Shown: positions 1 to 6,397 of the stretch, one piece after another
Layout: each line of letters starts with the position of its first letter
Position numbering within the stretch: the first letter of the stretch is position 1
Source: Acidobacteriota bacterium
GTDB lineage: Bacteria; Acidobacteriota; UBA890; WLXD01
Assembly (NCBI GenBank): GCA_022571615.1
Contig: JACZXM010000058.1
Location: 2,669-10,080 of the forward strand
Direction: 5' to 3'
DNA length: 7,412 nucleotides
Translations under genes and position numbers: made by a program
Notes under the pieces: model-generated
What the model was told of the DNA's origin: nothing
The model's input: the letters and a program-made list of their open reading frames with translations, nothing else
Databases searched by the model: none

Positions 1-128
1 CGGCCCCGGCCCCTCTGTTCCAGCCGGATGAACCTCACCCTGGAGTCCTGCTCCGAAAGGCTCTGGCATATGGAGGGAGTGGCGTCGGTGGAGCCGTTGT
101 CGGCGATCACGATGGCCCAGTCGTAATC
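1..128 (-). other. Family-2 glycosyltransferase fragment (N-terminus missing), in frame with the decarboxylase-like gene
   Basis: From about residue 326 of the minus-strand reading frame the protein reads DYDWAIVIADNGSTDATP and, further on, VRFIRLEQRGRG. This is the nucleotide-binding core of GT2 enzymes of the dolichyl-phosphate-mannose-synthase type, with the conserved DNGSTD strand-loop and the GRG that precedes the usual AL. The 30-40 residues that normally come first, including the PxYNE motif, are absent, so the piece begins inside the Rossmann-like domain. About 42 residues are visible before the window ends. Such enzymes transfer a sugar to a lipid or glycan at the membrane and have no known link to the decarboxylase family. 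A chimeric contig, a genomic rearrangement or a real fusion are all possible. Confidence 0.72.
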
Positions 129-1103
129 GCTCAGGCTGTTGGGCGCGAACAGCTCCTCGAGTCCGACGATGCGCTCACTCAGGCCTTGCTCGTGTGAGTA
201 TCGGAGAGCGGCATCCAGCGTGGCTCTGTTGGTTTCGACACCGTACGGGCAGAGATCGGGCCCGAATACCGAGTTCATCTCCTCGAGGTGAAGCTGGAAC
301 ATTGGAAGGATGCTGTGAGCCGCTCCCCGCCCGTCAAAGGTCTCCGCAATGACATCCTTGGCCTGTTGGAACGCATCGAACAGGCTGGGCGCCACCTCAG
401 GATGCCGTTCGTAGACCTCACGCCTGATGACAACGAGGTGCATGATCGGGAATATCCCGGTTCGTCGGACCCAGGCGATCTCGACCCTCTTCGGATCCGG
501 GAACAGCCGTCCCACTTGGGCGCTCCGGCGCAGAAAGCTACTCGGCACACGTGCCGTGACCAACGCATCGATTTCCCCTGCCTCCAGCATGTCATCCAAG
601 GCTCGATCCTCCACGACTTCGAGGCTCAAGTCACCGGGCAGACGGAGCTCGACTCGCTCCTGACGCCCCGGCCGCTGCTGGCCTCCCTGATACCAGGTCA
701 TTTCCGCCGGCAGTACCCCGTAGTCGTCTGACAGGAACCCGCGGATAAAAAGGGCTGCGGTCATGTGGTATTCGGGAACGCCCACCCGCTTCCCCCGAAG
801 ATCCTGCGGAACCGCGATCCCGGCGGACCGATTCACGAAGACGTAGGAATGCCGCATGACGCGAGACGGGAAGACCGGAATCCCCACGAACCGGCGATCA
901 CCGCGAGACAGCCCCAGGATGAAGGCCGACAGCGACATCTCAGCGGCATCGAACTCCTCGTCGTGGAGCATCCTGCGGAACAGTTCGTTGGGTCGCAAAG
1001 GCGTGAAATCGAGATCGAGGCCTTCGGCGACGACCCCTCCGTCGGCCAGTGGGATCGTCCGGTCGTAGAGACCGCACCCCAGAGTCAGTTTCAGAGGCAC
1101 CAT
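1..1103 (-). CDS. 4,5-dihydroxyphthalate decarboxylase-like protein, fused in frame to a glycosyltransferase fragment; open at window edge
   Basis: Residues 1-324 match the 4,5-dihydroxyphthalate decarboxylase / substrate-binding-protein-like family along their length. Recognisable blocks are LTLGCGLYDRTIPLADG near the N-terminus, FDAAEMSLSAFI, PVFPSRVMRHSYVFVN, DLRGKRVGVPEYHMTAA, GEIDALVTARVP, TGIFPIMHLVVIRREVYE, PYGVETNR and the C-terminal LEELFAPNSL. The fold is that of periplasmic binding proteins, but there is no signal peptide, so a cytosolic enzyme acting on a hydroxylated aromatic acid is the likely role (family knowledge; substrate unknown). The start is ATG at 1103: AGGAG lies 7 nt upstream, and an in-frame TGA two codons upstream rules out extension beyond an adjacent TTG. 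About 324 residues is the usual family length, yet there is no stop. The frame continues into glycosyltransferase-2 sequence and off the window. The gene is divergent from the molybdenum-hydroxylase operon and probably shares its control region. Confidence 0.85.
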   Translation of the reverse strand, partial: MVPLKLTLGCGLYDRTIPLADGGVVAEGLDLDFTPLRPNELFRRMLHDEEFDAAEMSLSAFILGLSRGDRRFVGIPVFPSRVMRHSYVFVNRSAGIAVPQDLRGKRVGVPEYHMTAALFIRGFLSDDYGVLPAEMTWYQGGQQRPGRQERVELRLPGDLSLEVVEDRALDDMLEAGEIDALVTARVPSSFLRRSAQVGRLFPDPKRVEIAWVRRTGIFPIMHLVVIRREVYERHPEVAPSLFDAFQQAKDVIAETFDGRGAAHSILPMFQLHLEEMNSVFGPDLCPYGVETNRATLDAALRYSHEQGLSERIVGLEELFAPNSLSDYDWAIVIADNGSTDATPSICQSLSEQDSRVRFIRLEQRGRG

Positions 1104-1110
1104 CAATCAT

Positions 1111-1115
1111 CTCCT
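1111..1115 (-). promoter_or_regulatory. Ribosome binding site of the decarboxylase-like gene
   Basis: AGGAG on the minus strand sits 7 nt before the ATG at 1103. It decides between two nearby ATGs: the one at 1110 has no spacing from this site and lies in another frame. Confidence 0.7.
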
Positions 1116-1199
1116 AGCGGGGGCTCGACAGCGGGCGAAAGGTATCGATCCGGGGCGACTGAGGTCGGTGGTCCGTGCGGTCCGATCTCGGTGTACGCG

Positions 1200-1239
1200 T
1201 TTCCGACTGAAGGCGGTCTCGCCTCCGGCGATTCGGAAA
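1200..1239. repeat. Nested inverted repeat in the leader of the decarboxylase-like gene
   Basis: TTTCCGA (1200-1206) is the exact reverse complement of TCGGAAA (1233-1239). Inside it AGGCG (1211-1215) and CGCCT (1220-1224) form a second 5-bp stem with a 4-base loop. It could be a hairpin in the leader of the leftward transcript or an operator half-site pair. Stems this short arise by chance in GC-rich DNA, so support is weak. Confidence 0.25.
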
Positions 1240-1329
1240 GAGGTTGGGTGAGCACCGAGGCAGGATACCGACCCGGTAGTCGGCAACGGTCTCAGCCATG
1301 GGTTTTACTTGCACTGTGCTCGAAACCAG

Positions 1330-1375
1330 CATATGACGCAATATATCTACATGCTAAGATACATTGCGTCATATG
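1330..1375. promoter_or_regulatory. 46-bp near-perfect palindrome, probable operator with embedded promoter elements
   Basis: The left arm (1330-1347) is CATATGACGCAAT followed by ATATC. The right arm (1358-1375) is GATAC followed by ATTGCGTCATATG. The outer 13 bp are perfect and 17 of 18 positions pair; the loop is 10 bases. Such long AT-rich dyads between divergent genes are typical binding sites for dimeric repressors of the TetR, PadR, MarR or GntR kind (general knowledge; no regulator gene is in the window). TAAGAT at 1355-1360, preceded by TG one base further up, resembles an extended -10 box, and ATGACG at 1333-1338 could be its -35 at 16 bp. TATATT on the other strand could serve the leftward gene. 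A terminator is less likely because no T-tract follows. Confidence 0.6.
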
Positions 1376-1455
1376 TTCTTGACGGGGAGGGATTGGACGG
1401 CGGATTGGCCCCACGGACCGGTCGTTGACCCGAGCTGAAGGCTAGGAGGGATACT

Positions 1456-1587
1456 GTGACCATCGGCCTCGTGGTCATGAGCGGGCTGGTATTTCTGGGG
1501 GACGTCTGGCTTACTTCCGTGGACCTCGCGGGCAACAGGGGAGAGCTGCTGGGATCGATGCTGCACGCGAAGGAATCACCCAGATGA
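1456..1587 (+). CDS. Small hypothetical protein, GTG start, hydrophobic N-terminal half
   Basis: This is a 43-residue ORF that I do not recognise. A strong AGGAGG at 1444-1449 lies 6 nt before the GTG. About four fifths of its codons end in G or C, as expected of real coding sequence at this base composition. The first half (TIGLVVMSGLVFLGDVW) is hydrophobic and might lie in or on a membrane; the rest is charged and polar. Its stop overlaps the next start as ATGA (1584-1587), which suggests translational coupling. It is the first possible gene downstream of the palindrome and would be co-transcribed with the molybdenum-hydroxylase genes. It could instead be a leader peptide, or one half of a frameshifted gene together with the next ORF. 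Confidence 0.4.
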   Translation: MTIGLVVMSGLVFLGDVWLTSVDLAGNRGELLGSMLHAKESPR

Positions 1588-1739
1588 AGCGCGCCGTTGT
1601 GGCGCCCCGGCCCCTCTGCCATTCCCTGCTGGTCAACACGGATGCCCGTTTCTGGAATCTGTGCTTCACCCACACAGAGGACCACAAGCTGGCGAGATTG
1701 CTGTTGAATCGGGCTACGGACCGTTCGCCCCTCCTGTGA
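1584..1739 (+). CDS. Small hypothetical protein coupled to the preceding ORF
   Basis: This is a 51-residue ORF starting at an ATG that shares ATGA with the stop of the previous ORF. I do not recognise it. About 80 percent of codons end in G or C. The protein is basic and polar, with two cysteines (in RPLCHSLL and NLCFTH) and three histidines, and no clear membrane segment. It ends 10 bases before the large-subunit start, and its stop codon contributes to the GAGGA used to initiate that gene, so translation of the three ORFs may be coupled. Coding is suggested by composition and packing only. A frameshifted remnant spanning this and the preceding ORF is an equal alternative. Confidence 0.38.
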   Translation: MKRAVVAPRPLCHSLLVNTDARFWNLCFTHTEDHKLARLLLNRATDRSPLL

Positions 1740-1752
1740 GGACCGACTCTTG
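1738..1752 (+). promoter_or_regulatory. Ribosome binding site and TTG start of the large subunit
   Basis: GAGGA at 1738-1742 is followed by 7 nt and TTG at 1750. The first in-frame ATG lies far inside the conserved domain, so the non-standard TTG is the only start that yields a full-length protein with a plausible Shine-Dalgarno site. Confidence 0.65.
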
Positions 1753-4113
1753 ACCACCCCGGTCGACGCGATCCCACCCGCATCTGAACGACCGGAGCCC
1801 TGGTCGGGCGAAAGAGCCGATACATTGGCCAAGGTGACCGGTAAGGCGAAGTATCTGGACGACCTGGACCCTCCCGACGGCACGCTGCACGCAGCCGCCC
1901 TGCGGAGTCCGTACTCCCACGCTCGTATCGTTTCGATCGATTCCTCGAAGGCAGAGGCCTACCCGGGTGTGCGGGGAGTCTTCCATCGCGACAGGCTGGA
2001 CGGCCTCGATGCTCACCTGCCGATCGTCGAGCACCACCTGGGACTCAAGCCCTGGGAGAAGGCCAAGGGTTTGACCGGTGAGCAGCACCTCATCGCCGTC
2101 GACAAGGTCCGCTTTCACGGTGACATCGTCGCCATGGTGGCGGCGGACGATCTACGCACTGCCCGGGCGGCGGCGGGGATGATCGAGGTGGACTACGAAG
2201 TTCTCTCCCCATTGTTCTCCTTCTCCGATGCGATCGCGCCGGGAGCTCCGATCCTGCATGAGGACCTCGGAACCAACGTCGCTTTCGAGGACAGCCTCGA
2301 GTGGGGCGACCTGGAGGCAGGGTTCGAGATGGCCGAGACGATCGTGGAAGGCGAGTTCTCGGCGGGGAACGTCTACCACCACCCGATGGAGCCGGCGACC
2401 TCCTGTCTTGTTCGGTACGGAGAATCGTCCATTGACGTCTGGACTTCGGTGAGCAAGGCATTCTCGATCGAGCCGCACGTCGCCGCCCTCTTCGGCGTCG
2501 CCCCAGAACAGGTGCGCGTCCAGATCCCAGATATCGGAGGCGGCTTCGGGGCCAAGCAACTGGCGCCCAGCATGCTGATCGCGCTTGCACTCTCCAGGCA
2601 GACGGGTCGACCGGTGAGATACCTCGTGACCAACGAAGAGGGCTTCCGATCCAATTCACGGCATGCCATGGTCTACAGGGGTCGAATGGGGATCGATGGT
2701 CTCGGCCAGATCGTAGCTCTCGACGTCGACTTAGAGGTCGATACCGGCGCCTACTACACGGGTGCCACTATCGCCACTCACAATGCATGCATCTCTGCCT
2801 GGGGCTGCTACAAGATCCCTGCCTTCCGGGTCCGCGCCAGGGCGGCGTTCACCAACAAGGTGCCTGCGGGCCCGTTCCGCGCCACCGGCAAAACCCAGAC
2901 GACCTTCGCCGTCGAGTCCCTCATCGACGTGGCCGCCCGTCGCGTCGGGATCGATCCCACAGAGTTCCGGCGCCGCAACGTGATCCAACGTGGGGAGTAC
3001 ATAACCGACACGTGGCGGGTCCGCGGCGAGGAGTTCTCCGCCAAGACAACGCCTCCGATGGACTCTGACTTCGAGGAATTGATAGAGCGAGCGGTCGATG
3101 CCATCGGCTGGGACGGCGTGTCGGCGACGCAGCCTCGTTTCGACGCCGACACCACCGTGGCACGAGGACGCGGACTCGCCCTGTCGTTCCGTCATGGGTC
3201 CCAAGGAGGGGGGCGCACCTATGCGATGGTCACCGTCGATCGAGACGGGAAGGTACGCGTGCTGCACAACGCCCCCGATCTCGGGACGGGCGTGTACAAC
3301 ATGCTCCGCATCGTGGCTGCTGAGACGCTCGGTCTTCCCGTAGATGCGGTCGAGGTCGCCTTTCCGGACACCAGCAACCGGTTGAGCTTCGAGGGGACCA
3401 GTGCTCAGCGGACGACGGTGCAGATGGGCCGGGCAACGCAGGACGCATGCGAAAACCTCAAGAGAGAACTAGCGATTGCTGCGTTTCAGGTCTTCGGCGG
3501 TGCTGCGGAGGATTGGACGCTTGTGGATGGTCGTGTCAGTCGGAACGGGGTGAGCTACTCCCTGGGCGAAGTCGTCAGCGGTTTCCAAGGTCACGTGACT
3601 TTGAAAGCGCTCGGCTCCTACAGCTACGCACCATCCGAGGACAAGGCGTTCGGGGGTCTCGACCATTGGGCCCCCGGGGCAGCCGCCGCCGAGGTCGAGG
3701 TCGATCTCGAGACCGGTGAGATTCGCATCCTGCGCTACGGAGCTGTCGCCGATGCCGGCAAGGCAATCCACGGTCCCTCGACCCATGCCCAGGTGCTGGG
3801 AGGCGCCGTGCTGGGGATCGGGATCAGCCTCTTCGAGGATCTGATCTATGCCGACGGCCAATTGCTCACTTCAGACGCCATCCAATACCGCTTGCCCACG
3901 ATGCGTGACATTCCGCCTCACTTCGTGTCGTCGCTTGTGGAGAACGAAGACGGACCGGGGCCATTCGGCTCAAAGGGCATGTCGCAGACGTCCATCCCGT
4001 GCGTGGCTCCGGCAGTAGCCAATGCCGTCGCCGACGCCATAGGTGTGCGCCTGACCGACACACCTTTTACGCCCGAGAAGGTTCTCCGCGCCACCGGCCG
4101 CCTCGGATCCTGA
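1750..4113 (+). CDS. Xanthine dehydrogenase/CO dehydrogenase-family molybdopterin-binding (large) subunit
   Basis: This 787-residue protein carries the Mo/molybdopterin-cytosine-dinucleotide centre, where substrate would be hydroxylated with water-derived oxygen. The N-terminal hammerhead domain (about residues 20-140) starts at KVTGKAKYLDDL. The first Mo-cofactor domain contains IGGGFGAK at 262-269 and PAGPFRATGK at 372-381, with Arg377 in the usual active-site position. The second has DLGTG at 510-514, FEGTSAQRTT and a C-terminal block ending VAPAVANAVADAIG. The CO-dehydrogenase signature AYRCSFR is absent, so the enzyme is not a form I CO dehydrogenase. The block that normally reads GxKGxGE is GSKGMSQ, so the proton-abstracting glutamate is glutamine (Gln746). 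Length is normal. Ten bases separate its stop from the next gene. The substrate cannot be read from the sequence; an aromatic or N-heterocyclic compound, a purine or an aldehyde are all possible. Confidence 0.96.
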   Translation: MTTPVDAIPPASERPEPWSGERADTLAKVTGKAKYLDDLDPPDGTLHAAALRSPYSHARIVSIDSSKAEAYPGVRGVFHRDRLDGLDAHLPIVEHHLGLKPWEKAKGLTGEQHLIAVDKVRFHGDIVAMVAADDLRTARAAAGMIEVDYEVLSPLFSFSDAIAPGAPILHEDLGTNVAFEDSLEWGDLEAGFEMAETIVEGEFSAGNVYHHPMEPATSCLVRYGESSIDVWTSVSKAFSIEPHVAALFGVAPEQVRVQIPDIGGGFGAKQLAPSMLIALALSRQTGRPVRYLVTNEEGFRSNSRHAMVYRGRMGIDGLGQIVALDVDLEVDTGAYYTGATIATHNACISAWGCYKIPAFRVRARAAFTNKVPAGPFRATGKTQTTFAVESLIDVAARRVGIDPTEFRRRNVIQRGEYITDTWRVRGEEFSAKTTPPMDSDFEELIERAVDAIGWDGVSATQPRFDADTTVARGRGLALSFRHGSQGGGRTYAMVTVDRDGKVRVLHNAPDLGTGVYNMLRIVAAETLGLPVDAVEVAFPDTSNRLSFEGTSAQRTTVQMGRATQDACENLKRELAIAAFQVFGGAAEDWTLVDGRVSRNGVSYSLGEVVSGFQGHVTLKALGSYSYAPSEDKAFGGLDHWAPGAAAAEVEVDLETGEIRILRYGAVADAGKAIHGPSTHAQVLGGAVLGIGISLFEDLIYADGQLLTSDAIQYRLPTMRDIPPHFVSSLVENEDGPGPFGSKGMSQTSIPCVAPAVANAVADAIGVRLTDTPFTPEKVLRATGRLGS

Positions 4114-4123
4114 GGAACCGAAC

Positions 4124-5704
4124 ATGCTGTTCGAAGAACGAAGAACCCTGGCGGCCACTCCCCAAGCAGTTTGGGACGTTCTCTGGGACATCGAACGACT
4201 GGCCACATGCGTGCCCGGATGCACCGATGTGCGCGAGATCACACCCGGTGAGCATTACACAACCAAGTTTGTGGATTCTGTGGGACCATACAAGATCAGC
4301 TTCGACGCCGACGTCGTGGTCACCGCCGTCGAGGATCTCCGATCCGTCGCACTGACCGCGACCGGCGAAGACAAGCGGCTCGGCGCAACAATGCGCATGG
4401 ATATCGTCGTGTCTCTGGCCTCCGAGAGCGCCGACGAAGGTGCAACAGACTCCACCGGAACGAGCATCGCAGTCACGGGCGACATGGAGATCCTCGGCAA
4501 GCTGGCATCGCTTGGGAAGCCGGTCGTGGTTAGAAAGCTCCGCGCCAAGTTCGCCGATTTCGTGGAGAACCTGAGAGCCGAGATCGAGGGCGTTCCGGTA
4601 CAGGTCAAGGTGCCGTTTCTGCGCCGGATCGGTCGAGGGGCGTTGGGTCTGTTTGGCGCACTCATCGCGGGGTTCCGTCGTTTGGTTGGGCCGCTGCGGA
4701 CGTTCGCTCGACGCCGCCTCGATCGGCCGGACCCCAAGGGAACCGAGCTCGATCAAGGCGTAAGCGGTACCACGGTGGTGTCGCCAACGCACGAGTTACT
4801 CGACGGCGTGGACGCGGTTTCGAAGGCGCTCTCAGCTACCGGGACCTTGCCGCCGTTTCGCCTACTCCAACCGGAGGACGCTCGCGCCGCTGCGTTGGAG
4901 CTGAGGAGGATCGGCGAGGGAGCGTGGACATATGCCGGAGGGGTAGAGCTCGTCCTACTGATCAGGCAAGGTCTAGTGCAACCGCGATACCTGATCGACA
5001 TCAAGCGAATCCCCGGGATACGCGATCTCCGATGGGTCGACGGGAGAGTAGCCATCGGAGCTGCGGCTTCTCACGATGCAATCGCCCGTTCCGATGGCAT
5101 ACGGGCGGGATTCCCGGCACTGCAAGCCGCCGCCTCCCAGCTGGGCAACCCTCGCATCCGAACGCAGGGAACCTTGGGAGGCAACCTGTGTTTCGCCGAT
5201 CCCCACTCAGATCCTCCCACCGCGCTCCTTCTCTACAACGCCTCGGTGGTCATCCAGGGACCAGAGAGCAGCCGGGAAGTCCCCTTCCCTGATTTCGTCA
5301 CCAGTGCCTATGAGACGGTAATGGCGCGCGATGAGACCCTCACCACGATCCACGCCCAACCGCTTCCCGACCGGTGGGGGACTTCGTTTCTTCGGATGGA
5401 GCGCTTCCACCGCCCGACCGTGAACGTTGCCGTTGCTGTGTCGGTCGCAGACGGAGAGATCACCGACGCTCGGGTCGCGGTGGGATGCATAGGCCCCCGG
5501 CCGGAGCGTCTGAGCGAGTTGGAAAAGTCGCTCCGGGGTGCCAGGACTGCGGAGGTCGAGAGCCTGATCGCCGAGAGCCGCGACTACCTCTACAACACCC
5601 TGGATCCCGTTGAGGATCTCCTGGGAACACCCGAGTACAAGATTCACCTGGCGCAGGTGCTGCTACGCCGCGCCATCAGACAGGCGATCGAGAGCGAGCA
5701 CTAA
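4124..5704 (+). CDS. CoxG-like (SRPBCC) domain fused to FAD-binding medium subunit of a molybdenum hydroxylase
   Basis: This 526-residue protein has two normally separate parts. Residues 1-156 are a CoxG-like SRPBCC domain (ATPQAVWDVLWDIERLATCVPGC, with VGPYKISFDADV further on). Residues 157-240 form a linker whose first part, about 164-198, is basic and hydrophobic (around LGLFGALIAGFRRLVGPL) and could touch the membrane. Residues 243-415 are the FAD-binding domain, with YAGGVEL at 270-276 and the flavin motif TQGTLGGNL at 347-355 followed by ADPHSD. Residues about 419-523 are the CO_deh_flav_C domain. The medium subunit passes electrons from the iron-sulfur clusters through FAD to an external acceptor. 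CoxG attaches CO dehydrogenase to the membrane and has been linked to quinone use, so the fusion may join the flavin to its acceptor carrier (inference). ATG at 4124 follows GAGGA by 7 nt. Its stop overlaps the next start by one base (TAATG). Confidence 0.95.
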   Translation: MLFEERRTLAATPQAVWDVLWDIERLATCVPGCTDVREITPGEHYTTKFVDSVGPYKISFDADVVVTAVEDLRSVALTATGEDKRLGATMRMDIVVSLASESADEGATDSTGTSIAVTGDMEILGKLASLGKPVVVRKLRAKFADFVENLRAEIEGVPVQVKVPFLRRIGRGALGLFGALIAGFRRLVGPLRTFARRRLDRPDPKGTELDQGVSGTTVVSPTHELLDGVDAVSKALSATGTLPPFRLLQPEDARAAALELRRIGEGAWTYAGGVELVLLIRQGLVQPRYLIDIKRIPGIRDLRWVDGRVAIGAAASHDAIARSDGIRAGFPALQAAASQLGNPRIRTQGTLGGNLCFADPHSDPPTALLLYNASVVIQGPESSREVPFPDFVTSAYETVMARDETLTTIHAQPLPDRWGTSFLRMERFHRPTVNVAVAVSVADGEITDARVAVGCIGPRPERLSELEKSLRGARTAEVESLIAESRDYLYNTLDPVEDLLGTPEYKIHLAQVLLRRAIRQAIESEH

Positions 5705-6228
5705 TGGGCATCAACCCGAGCGGCCACAACGAAGCCGGCACCGAAACCGTTCAGCTTCGGGACGTCACCACAACTATCAACGGTGTCGAGTGGAGCGGGC
5801 GCGTGGCGATCGAAGAGGTGCTGCTCGACCTCTTGAGGACCCGTATTCGTCTGACGGGTACCAAGCGTTCGTGCGAGTCTGCCGTCTGTGGCGCCTGCAC
5901 GGTGCTGGTAGACGGCCAACCGATCAGTTCATGCGCGTTCTTGGCATTCGAAATCGACGGCCGGTCCGTCGTCACCATCGAAGGCGTCGGGTCCGACGCC
6001 GGTCTTGACCCTCTGCAGGAAGCGTTCGTGCGCAACCTCGGTGCCCAGTGCGGCTACTGCACACCGGGGCAGATCATGTCTGCCAAGGGCCTGCTGCTCA
6101 GAAGTCCCACGCCGACCGACGAGGAGATTCGCGAGTGGATGTCCGGGAACATCTGCCGGTGCGGATGCTATTCGGCCATCGCGACCTCGATTCGCGAGGC
6201 GTCGGACGCCTCCACCGAACGCGGCTGA
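5704..6228 (+). CDS. 2Fe-2S small subunit of the molybdenum hydroxylase
   Basis: This 174-residue protein has the two-domain layout of xanthine dehydrogenase/CoxS small subunits. The N-terminal ferredoxin-like cluster is held by Cys57, Cys62, Cys65 and Cys77 (CESAVCGACTVLVDG, then SSC). The all-helical C-terminal domain holds the second cluster through Cys116, Cys119, Cys151 and Cys153 (QCGYCTPGQIM and GNICRC). It carries electrons from the molybdenum site to FAD. Two details differ from consensus: the usual CRCTGY is CRCGCY, adding a cysteine at 155, and the glycine before CGACTV is alanine-valine. The N-terminus has about 15 extra residues. No Tat or Sec signal is visible, so the enzyme is cytoplasmic, as usual for this family. 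The ATG overlaps the medium-subunit stop, implying coupled translation and matched amounts. Confidence 0.96.
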   Translation: MGINPSGHNEAGTETVQLRDVTTTINGVEWSGRVAIEEVLLDLLRTRIRLTGTKRSCESAVCGACTVLVDGQPISSCAFLAFEIDGRSVVTIEGVGSDAGLDPLQEAFVRNLGAQCGYCTPGQIMSAKGLLLRSPTPTDEEIREWMSGNICRCGCYSAIATSIREASDASTERG

Positions 6229-6360
6229 CGGCGCAGCGGGCTCGGCCCTCTGTTCCCGCTCTCAGCCGGTGCGGTGCCGGTTGCGGCCGTGACAATCTAA
6301 ACATTAAGATGGTTAGAGGGTCGGTGACAGGCGGAATCTTGACGTAACCGAGCGTTGCGG

Positions 6361-6397
6361 GGAGGGCTCGAGAGGATGCGGAGGGCTCGAGAGGATG
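6361..6397 (+). repeat. Tandem duplication of a ribosome-binding/start-codon segment
   Basis: GGAGGGCTCGAGAGGATG occurs at 6361-6378 and again at 6380-6397, giving a period of 19. Each copy holds purine-rich ribosome-binding sequence and ends in ATG. Because 19 is not a multiple of 3, the two ATGs (6376 and 6395) are in different frames. Only the second opens the RidA-like frame; the first opens an overlapping frame without recognisable content. Confidence 0.8.

Larger units (their letters stand above)
1104..1455. other. Divergent intergenic control region
   Basis: These 352 bases separate the leftward decarboxylase-like gene from the rightward small ORFs and the molybdenum-hydroxylase operon. 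I see no convincing gene here. The region holds the 46-bp palindrome at 1330-1375, which is strikingly AT-rich against a GC-rich background, and a weak nested hairpin at 1200-1239. The ribosome binding site of the leftward gene (CTCCT on the plus strand) is at 1111-1115 and that of the first rightward ORF (AGGAGG) is at 1444-1449. The leftward transcript would carry a leader of 200 bases or more if it starts near the palindrome. Confidence 0.6.

Noticed and set aside
275..595. Apparent frameshift in the decarboxylase-like gene, with a separate 106-residue minus-strand ORF
   Set aside because: Reading every base on the minus strand shows one continuous frame from 1103 through DGRGAAHSILPMF. 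The 106-residue ORF is a shadow in another frame.
1114..1341. 75-residue minus-strand ORF between the palindrome and the decarboxylase-like gene
   Set aside because: It starts at TTG inside the palindrome, has no ribosome site, and its second half is Arg/Ser/Pro-rich as in out-of-frame GC-rich DNA.
765..1382. 205-residue plus-strand ORF
   Set aside because: It lies opposite the decarboxylase-like gene and its control region, has low-complexity Arg/Pro/Gly-rich content and no family resemblance.
1347..1883. 178-residue minus-strand ORF
   Set aside because: It overlaps the start of the large subunit and both small ORFs antisense and reads as composition-driven shadow.
1750..4113. Form I CO dehydrogenase large subunit (coxL)
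   Set aside because: The CoxG-like neighbour suggests it, but the AYRCSFR active-site loop is missing; the equivalent place reads PAGPFRATGK.
6235..6260. Possible terminator after the small subunit (AGCGGG and CCCGCT with a 14-base loop)
   Set aside because: The stem is only 6 bp, the loop is long and no T-tract follows.
6281..6310. Possible promoter for the RidA-like gene (TTGCGG and TAAGAT, 18 apart)
   Set aside because: Each box is only a partial match and nothing else supports initiation here.
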